A DNA stretch of 64,000 nucleotides, from assembly GCA_964639245.1 (NCBI GenBank), contig CAZXCU010000010.1, positions 1-64,000 on the forward strand, written 5' to 3'. The position numbers and the translations under genes were made by a program. This DNA is from SB15 sp964639245. GTDB taxonomy: Bacteria > Chloroflexota > Anaerolineae > Aggregatilineales > J027. Under the pieces are notes generated by a model. The model was not told the origin of the DNA and ran no database searches. It worked only from the letters and a program-made list of their open reading frames with translations. Of this stretch, positions 59,913 to 64,000 are shown piece by piece. The number at the start of each line of letters is the position of its first letter. Position 1 is the first letter of the stretch.

Positions 59913-61199
59913 TTATTGGCTGTAATCTGTGCCGAAAATTTCAACCATCAACGGGCCAAGTGTGCTGCGGTTGGGAACCAGCACCGATGCCCCACCGGGT
60001 GTTTCATACCCGATCATATATTCCCAACTGACCACGCCAGTATGAATATTTTCACGCGGTACATCCGCAAACCAGAGGGCAAGCTGCACCATCTGGTCAA
60101 AACTTAAACCCGTGTTGATGCCAGACTTAATATTGGCGTAAAGAGAGGGGGCTTGCAGGATCAGGTCATCCACCATATCCGCGCTCAAGATTTTATCGCG
60201 GGCAGCATACAGAACATTTTGCTGGCGTTCTGCACGGTCAATATCATCCGAGGCATGACGCGAACGGGCATATTTGAGTGCCATATCGCCGTTAAAATGC
60301 TGGAAGCCCGGTTCAATAATGACAGTCTCCGTGCCGTAATCCATCGTGGGATAGCTGTAATCGACAATCCGATTTTCGACGTTAATATCGACTCCGCCGA
60401 TTGCGTCAACTAGGGCAATCACGGTTTGAAAATCGACGGTGACAAATTCATTGACGCGAATCCCGAAATTGTATTGGACAGTTTGCATGGCAAGACGTGG
60501 CCCGCCACCGGGTTCTTCTAATTCGCCAATCACATACGCCGCATTGACACGCTGCAAACCCGCATACGGCACTTCGACATAGGTATCACGCGGGATGCTC
60601 AACACACCCACACTGTTGGTCTTGGGGTCAAGACTCACAATCATCATCACATCGGTGCGGAAGGCAGTACCCGTTTCTGAAGGGCGTTTATCCAACCCCA
60701 TTAATAAAATGGTGAAACGTTCTTGCCCATCCCATTTTGTTTGTAAAATTTCAAGGTCGTTGCCTTCTAACGCGCCCGTATCACCTGTGTTGACAATCGA
60801 AGTGGGTTCAATTTCAGGCAGGGAGGCAATCGCGGTAGCATCATCCCCATCCCGCACCGCATAGCGGATAATCACCACCATGATCAGGCTGCCGACAATC
60901 GTTAAACCCAGCAAAGCACTGGCAATCACCACCCATGCCCAATTTTCTGGCATCCCGGAGGCTTTCCGTTTACGGCGGTTATCGATTCGCTGACGGGCGG
61001 CGCTGTTTTTCTTTTCCATGGGGGCTGGGATGGCTGCCGGAGGTTGAACAGGTGCGTTATAGGGATTTTTGTTATAAGGATTGGTCGGAGTCAACGGTTG
61101 ACCATCGCGCAAATGGGAATAATCATAGCGCACCGTGGCCGCTTGATGACTTGAGTCCGGCGGTTGAGGATGTTGAGGATTCTTTTGCGTTTCTTCCAA
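59913..61199 (-). CDS. LytR-CpsA-Psr (LCP) family protein
   Basis: A 428-residue membrane-anchored phosphotransferase-type protein that attaches glycopolymers to the cell wall or other surface acceptors. A Pro/Asn-rich cytoplasmic tail (about 1-85) precedes one membrane helix (about 88-112, WVVIASALLGLTIVGSLIMVV). The LCP domain (about 155-370) has FTILLMGLDKRPSETGTAFRTDVMMIVSLD, VGVLSIPRDTYVEVP, and ALKYARSRHASDDIDRAERQQNVL, including the conserved Arg and Asp residues. The C-terminal 55 residues complete the fold. A single-gene transcript by the terminator at 59888. Confidence 0.92.
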   Translation of the reverse strand: MEETQKNPQHPQPPDSSHQAATVRYDYSHLRDGQPLTPTNPYNKNPYNAPVQPPAAIPAPMEKKNSAARQRIDNRRKRKASGMPENWAWVVIASALLGLTIVGSLIMVVIIRYAVRDGDDATAIASLPEIEPTSIVNTGDTGALEGNDLEILQTKWDGQERFTILLMGLDKRPSETGTAFRTDVMMIVSLDPKTNSVGVLSIPRDTYVEVPYAGLQRVNAAYVIGELEEPGGGPRLAMQTVQYNFGIRVNEFVTVDFQTVIALVDAIGGVDINVENRIVDYSYPTMDYGTETVIIEPGFQHFNGDMALKYARSRHASDDIDRAERQQNVLYAARDKILSADMVDDLILQAPSLYANIKSGINTGLSFDQMVQLALWFADVPRENIHTGVVSWEYMIGYETPGGASVLVPNRSTLGPLMVEIFGTDYSQ

Positions 61200-61222
61200 C
61201 TGTTAGGACTCCATGATGCCTT

Positions 61223-61241
61223 ATATACTTTATTAGTATAT
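61223..61241. promoter_or_regulatory. Dyad in the divergent LCP/LipM intergenic region
   Basis: ATATACT (61223-61229) and AGTATAT (61235-61241) around TTATT, between divergent genes 72 bases apart. It overlaps where -10 elements of both directions would lie, so it is either an operator or paired -10 sequences. Confidence 0.4.
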
Positions 61242-61271
61242 GCGACTTTTCAAAAGGTTCAATTTCCAGCC

Positions 61272-62075
61272 ATGCAAGTTCGGTTAATGCTTTCCCCCGC
61301 CCAAGATGGTGTTACTAACATGGCAACCGACCACGCCATCATGGAAGCTGTTGGTGATGGGTGGGTGCTGCCTACCCTGCGTTTGTATCGCTGGAGTCCG
61401 CCCTGTCTGTCGTTGGGATATGCCCAATCGATCACCGATATCGACGAAAACCGCTTGCAGGCCAAAGGCTGGACTCTGGTACGCCGTCCAACTGGCGGAC
61501 GCGCCATTTTGCATACTGACGAACTCACCTACAGTATCAGCCTACCACAAGAACATCCCCTTGTAGCAGGCGATATTGTGACCAGTTACCAACGTCTCAC
61601 TGAAGGGTTGCGGCGCGGTTTAGAAATTTTGGGGGTTGAGTCGGAATCCAAACGGCAGACCCAAGGACGAGCAGGCAGCGCGGTTTGTTTTGAAACCCCT
61701 TCCCACTATGAATTAACTGCCGATGGTAAAAAATTAATTGGCAGCGCCCAAGTCCGACGACAAAAAGCAGTGTTGCAGCACGGTTCGCTGCCCCTGCATG
61801 GCAATATCGTCCGTATTTGTGATGTATTGGCCTACGGGGATGAATTTCTGCGCGAGGAAGCCCGCGAGAAAGTGCTGGCGCGTGCCACCACCCTCGAAAA
61901 AGCACTCGGCAAAATAATTACATGGGAAGACGCTGCCCACGCCATGATCCAAGGCTTTGCTGAAACCTTTGACATGACATTTGAGGAAACCTTTCTCACC
62001 CCCACCGAGTCACTCCGTCTTGAACAATTGCGCTATGAAGTGTACAGTCAGGCCACATGGACATATAAGCGCTAG
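61272..62075 (+). CDS. Lipoate-protein ligase A / octanoyltransferase (LipM-like)
   Basis: A 267-residue member of the biotin/lipoate ligase fold. It should transfer octanoate or lipoate to GcvH or the E2 subunits of dehydrogenases. Motifs: RLYRWSPPCLSLGYAQ, RRPTGGRAILHTDELTYSI, and VCFETPSHYELTADGKKLIGSAQVRRQKAVLQHGSLPL. The Cys in CFETPSHYEL matches the LipM active-site position, and the Lys in DGKKLIGSAQ is the conserved ligase residue. I chose the ATG at 61272 because it opens the family fold; the longer frame starts inside the LCP promoter region. No lipA is nearby. Confidence 0.87.
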   Translation: MQVRLMLSPAQDGVTNMATDHAIMEAVGDGWVLPTLRLYRWSPPCLSLGYAQSITDIDENRLQAKGWTLVRRPTGGRAILHTDELTYSISLPQEHPLVAGDIVTSYQRLTEGLRRGLEILGVESESKRQTQGRAGSAVCFETPSHYELTADGKKLIGSAQVRRQKAVLQHGSLPLHGNIVRICDVLAYGDEFLREEAREKVLARATTLEKALGKIITWEDAAHAMIQGFAETFDMTFEETFLTPTESLRLEQLRYEVYSQATWTYKR

Positions 62076-62098
62076 AATGCCCTTCTAGGTTTAAAACA

Positions 62099-62389
62099 AT
62101 GGTTGTGGGTACGTGTTTAATTGAACTACATTTGCATGGAATTCAGTCGTTGAAAGAAAAACGCGGACATATCAAATCGCTCATCTCCCAGATACAAAAT
62201 AAATTTAATGCGTCGGCGGCGGAAGTCGGTTTTCATGATGTGTGGCAGTCATCAACGATTGGGATTGCTGTTGTCAGCACCAATGCCATCCATGCCAATA
62301 ACATGCTTGAAAATATTGTGGAGTGGATTGTCACCAACCGCCCCGATGTCGATGTAATTGAACATACAGTAGAAACGATTCATCTATGA
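62099..62389 (+). CDS. DUF503 family protein (YlxP-like)
   Basis: A 96-residue small protein of the DUF503/YlxP family, commonly found near ribosome-biogenesis genes elsewhere and of uncertain function. The opening VVGTCLIELHLHGIQSLKEKRGHIKSLISQIQNKF and the later NASAAEVGFHDVWQSSTIGIAVVS fit the family. It overlaps hisA by four bases (ATGA) and follows the LipM-like gene by 23 bases. Confidence 0.9.
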   Translation: MVVGTCLIELHLHGIQSLKEKRGHIKSLISQIQNKFNASAAEVGFHDVWQSSTIGIAVVSTNAIHANNMLENIVEWIVTNRPDVDVIEHTVETIHL

Positions 62390-63102
62390 TTGTGTATCCT
62401 GCAATTGATTTAAAAGAAGGCCATGTCGTGCGGCTGCGCCAGGGCGACCCCAATCAGAAAACCATTTATAGCGAAAATCCGCTTGAGGTGGCGCGGCGCT
62501 GGCGAGATGCAGGCGCAACATGGCTGCACATAGTTAATCTGGATGGAGCGCTGGACTCCGAATCGAAGCATGGCGCGATTCTGGAACACATAGCGCAACT
62601 CGGATTGTCGATTCAATTTGGCGGGGGACTGCGAACAGAAGCGCATGTTCAACAAGCCTTTAATAGCGGGATTCAACGTGCTGTTTTAGGCACTGTCGCC
62701 GTTGAAAATCCGACCTTGGTGGAGGCATTGGTACAAAAACACGGGGCAGAAAAAATATCCGTGGCGTTGGATGCCAAAAATGGCAAAGTGGCGACGCATG
62801 GCTGGCAAACCGAATCTGGTTGGACGGCCATCGACTTGGGACGGGTGATGCTGGAAAAAGGTGTCCGCCACGCGCTGTATACAGACATCAGCCGCGATGG
62901 AGAATTGGGCGGGGTGAATGTCGATGCGACCCGCCAACTTGCCCGTGAAACCGGTTTACAAGTCATCGCTTCTGGTGGGGTGCGCTCAATTGATGATGTC
63001 CACACACTGGCAGGGACAGAAGTTGCAGGCGTGATTCTTGGCAAAGCGCTCTATGAAAATCTCATCGACCTTGCCGAAGCGATTGCACTAGCCCAACGTT
63101 GA
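62386..63102 (+). CDS. hisA: ProFAR isomerase
   Basis: A 238-residue (beta-alpha)8 barrel catalysing the Amadori rearrangement in histidine biosynthesis (HisA). The catalytic Asp8 is in YPAIDLKEGHVVRLRQGD, the second Asp in VALDAKNGKVATHGW near residue 126, and phosphate-binding loops are QFGGGLRTEAHV and IASGGVRSIDDV. It is isolated from other his genes in this window and coupled to DUF503. The related TrpF activity (PriA) cannot be excluded, but nothing specific suggests it. Confidence 0.94.
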   Translation: MIVYPAIDLKEGHVVRLRQGDPNQKTIYSENPLEVARRWRDAGATWLHIVNLDGALDSESKHGAILEHIAQLGLSIQFGGGLRTEAHVQQAFNSGIQRAVLGTVAVENPTLVEALVQKHGAEKISVALDAKNGKVATHGWQTESGWTAIDLGRVMLEKGVRHALYTDISRDGELGGVNVDATRQLARETGLQVIASGGVRSIDDVHTLAGTEVAGVILGKALYENLIDLAEAIALAQR

Positions 63103-63165
63103 ATGAAAATTTTGTTTCTGTAAATTGTGAATGTTCAGGTCATGCCGAAATCGCGCAAGATGTGC

Positions 63166-64000
63166 TTAATTCACAATATCCTGTTCGCGGAAGGCATAAC
63201 AGGTGACGGCAATCACACCCACAACCCATATTGCCAAGACAACTATCGAAAAAAGCAGGCTGTCGCTGGCAACCACCCGTTCTTCCCAGTCGATAAGCTG
63301 GTTAGCATGATTGTTATTCACCCATTCCGCGATATTAAGCAGATTGTAGGTTGGGGTAAAACGGTACATGCGTAAAATATTTACGTCGTCCAGAAAAAAG
63401 GCAACCAGAATAAACGCCAGAAAAGACAGCCCTTCCGCCGTGGCAATCACATAACCCACAATGAGACTGCCCAGAATGGAACGGGTAATCATAGCAGCGA
63501 CCATTGCATACCCTGCCCCAATCATCGTAGCGACAAAGGCAGTCGTGGCCTGTAGCAAGTAATCCTGTGCAAAATCACGCAAAACGGATTCTGAAAGCGG
63601 CGGGCCATAATCTGCGCCGGCGGCTTTGGTCACTGCGCCCACCCCTACCCCAGCGATAATCGAGGTCAGAACAAAGGCGGCTACGATAATTACACCAACC
63701 ATCAGATATTTCGCCAGCAGCAGGGGAACACGCTGGCTGCGTGGCACAAGATTTTTCCAGGTGTTGGACTGATATTCTCCGCCAAATTGCAGCGCCACAA
63801 ACGCCAGTAGTACCGCCCGCCCGATGAGATTATTGGGGATGTTCCACATGCCCACAATTGTATCTGTCCAGAGGGGCGGATCTTCGAGAACGCTTTGCCG
63901 CGCATCCGAAGAAAATGTCACCACAAAGACAAAAAATGATAGAAATAGAAAGGCAAATACGGGGAAAATGCCGACTAAAAACAAGGTTGGCGCACGATTG
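63166..64000 (-). CDS. ABC-2 type transporter permease, 5' partial
   Basis: A membrane protein cut by the right edge: the frame stays open to base 64000 (residues NRAPTLF precede the TTG at 63984), so the true start lies outside the window. At least six hydrophobic helices are visible, including GIFPVFAFLFLSFFVFVVTF, RAVLLAFVALQFGGEYQSNTW, YLMVGVIIVAAFVLTSIIAG and VVLAIWVVGVIAVTCYAFREQDI. The QFGGEYQSNTWK loop after the second helix is typical of ABC-2 permeases with NatB-like topology. Its ATPase should be the next gene upstream, off the edge. Substrate unknown. Confidence 0.82.
   Translation of the reverse strand, partial: NRAPTLFLVGIFPVFAFLFLSFFVFVVTFSSDARQSVLEDPPLWTDTIVGMWNIPNNLIGRAVLLAFVALQFGGEYQSNTWKNLVPRSQRVPLLLAKYLMVGVIIVAAFVLTSIIAGVGVGAVTKAAGADYGPPLSESVLRDFAQDYLLQATTAFVATMIGAGYAMVAAMITRSILGSLIVGYVIATAEGLSFLAFILVAFFLDDVNILRMYRFTPTYNLLNIAEWVNNNHANQLIDWEERVVASDSLLFSIVVLAIWVVGVIAVTCYAFREQDIVN

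Noticed and set aside
62071..62090. Stem CTAGAA-N5-TTCTAG after the LipM-like gene as a terminator
   Set aside because: Only six pairs, no T-run, and the next genes are close and co-directional, so it probably does not end the transcript.
1..64000. Insertion sequence or prophage
   Set aside because: No transposase, integrase or structural phage gene, and no att-type repeats beside either tRNA.

Overview
The window looks like a chromosomal contig from an uncultured member of the Chloroflexota (Anaerolineae-like). I infer this from the gene mix: GAF-rich histidine kinases, a Hanks-type kinase with a Thr/Pro linker, DUF6391, a SCO1664/DUF3090/MSMEG_4193 trio, NHLRC2-like and PA14/SH3 secreted proteins, and many small co-directional operons with intrinsic terminators. 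It is a scaffolded assembly: 100 Ns lie at 172-271 inside a repetitive gene. I saw no transposase, prophage structural gene or CRISPR array.

Layout. 1-5493: FtsK-type DNA translocase, truncated at the left edge and broken by the assembly gap. 5522-7413 (-): the SCO1664/DUF3090/phosphomutase trio. 7537-8676: a secreted PQQ-type sugar dehydrogenase. 8756-13525 (-): a ferric-iron ABC transporter (binding protein, fused permease, ATPase) plus a glycosyltransferase. 13735-14301: a small membrane protein. 14555-25188: a five-gene signalling operon made of a Cache-HAMP-GAF receptor, an orphan THI5-like binding lipoprotein, a 1722-residue Cache-HAMP-multiGAF-PAS histidine kinase, a threonine-synthase-like PLP enzyme fused to two receiver domains, and a lone receiver. 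25325-36661: secreted PA14/SH3 protein, DtxR-type regulator, a Ser/Thr kinase-histidine kinase-GNAT operon, a ClpC-type ATPase and two poorly known proteins.

36672-46085 (-) is a shikimate/tyrosine operon (DAHP synthase, tyrA, aroA, aroE, aroC, then a zinc-ribbon protein, fused aroK-aroB, aroQ). Its last three genes are separated from the first five by a 1.6 kb insert carrying two small HTH genes and a divergent antirepressor-like gene. Upstream of the DAHP synthase is an apparent ribosome-mediated attenuator. A 37-codon leader peptide contains seven consecutive aromatic codons (YYFYFWY), followed by mutually exclusive antiterminator and terminator helices; the promoter is placed so that the leader mRNA would be leaderless.

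46121-48630 holds two Crp/Fnr regulators followed by a NirK-type copper nitrite reductase behind a perfect TGTGA-N6-TCACA site. 48673-64000 is mostly housekeeping: M20 amidohydrolase, DUF6391, holA, recF, DUF4177, tRNA-Gly, tandem M29 aminopeptidases, a thioredoxin-NHL protein, tRNA-Lys, a GT39-like membrane protein, an LCP protein, LipM-like ligase, DUF503, hisA and a partial ABC-2 permease.

The two strongest candidates for something undescribed are the aromatic attenuator at 45869-46085 and the signalling operon with the PLP-enzyme/receiver fusion at 14555-25188. All family assignments come from reading motifs, not from database searches.
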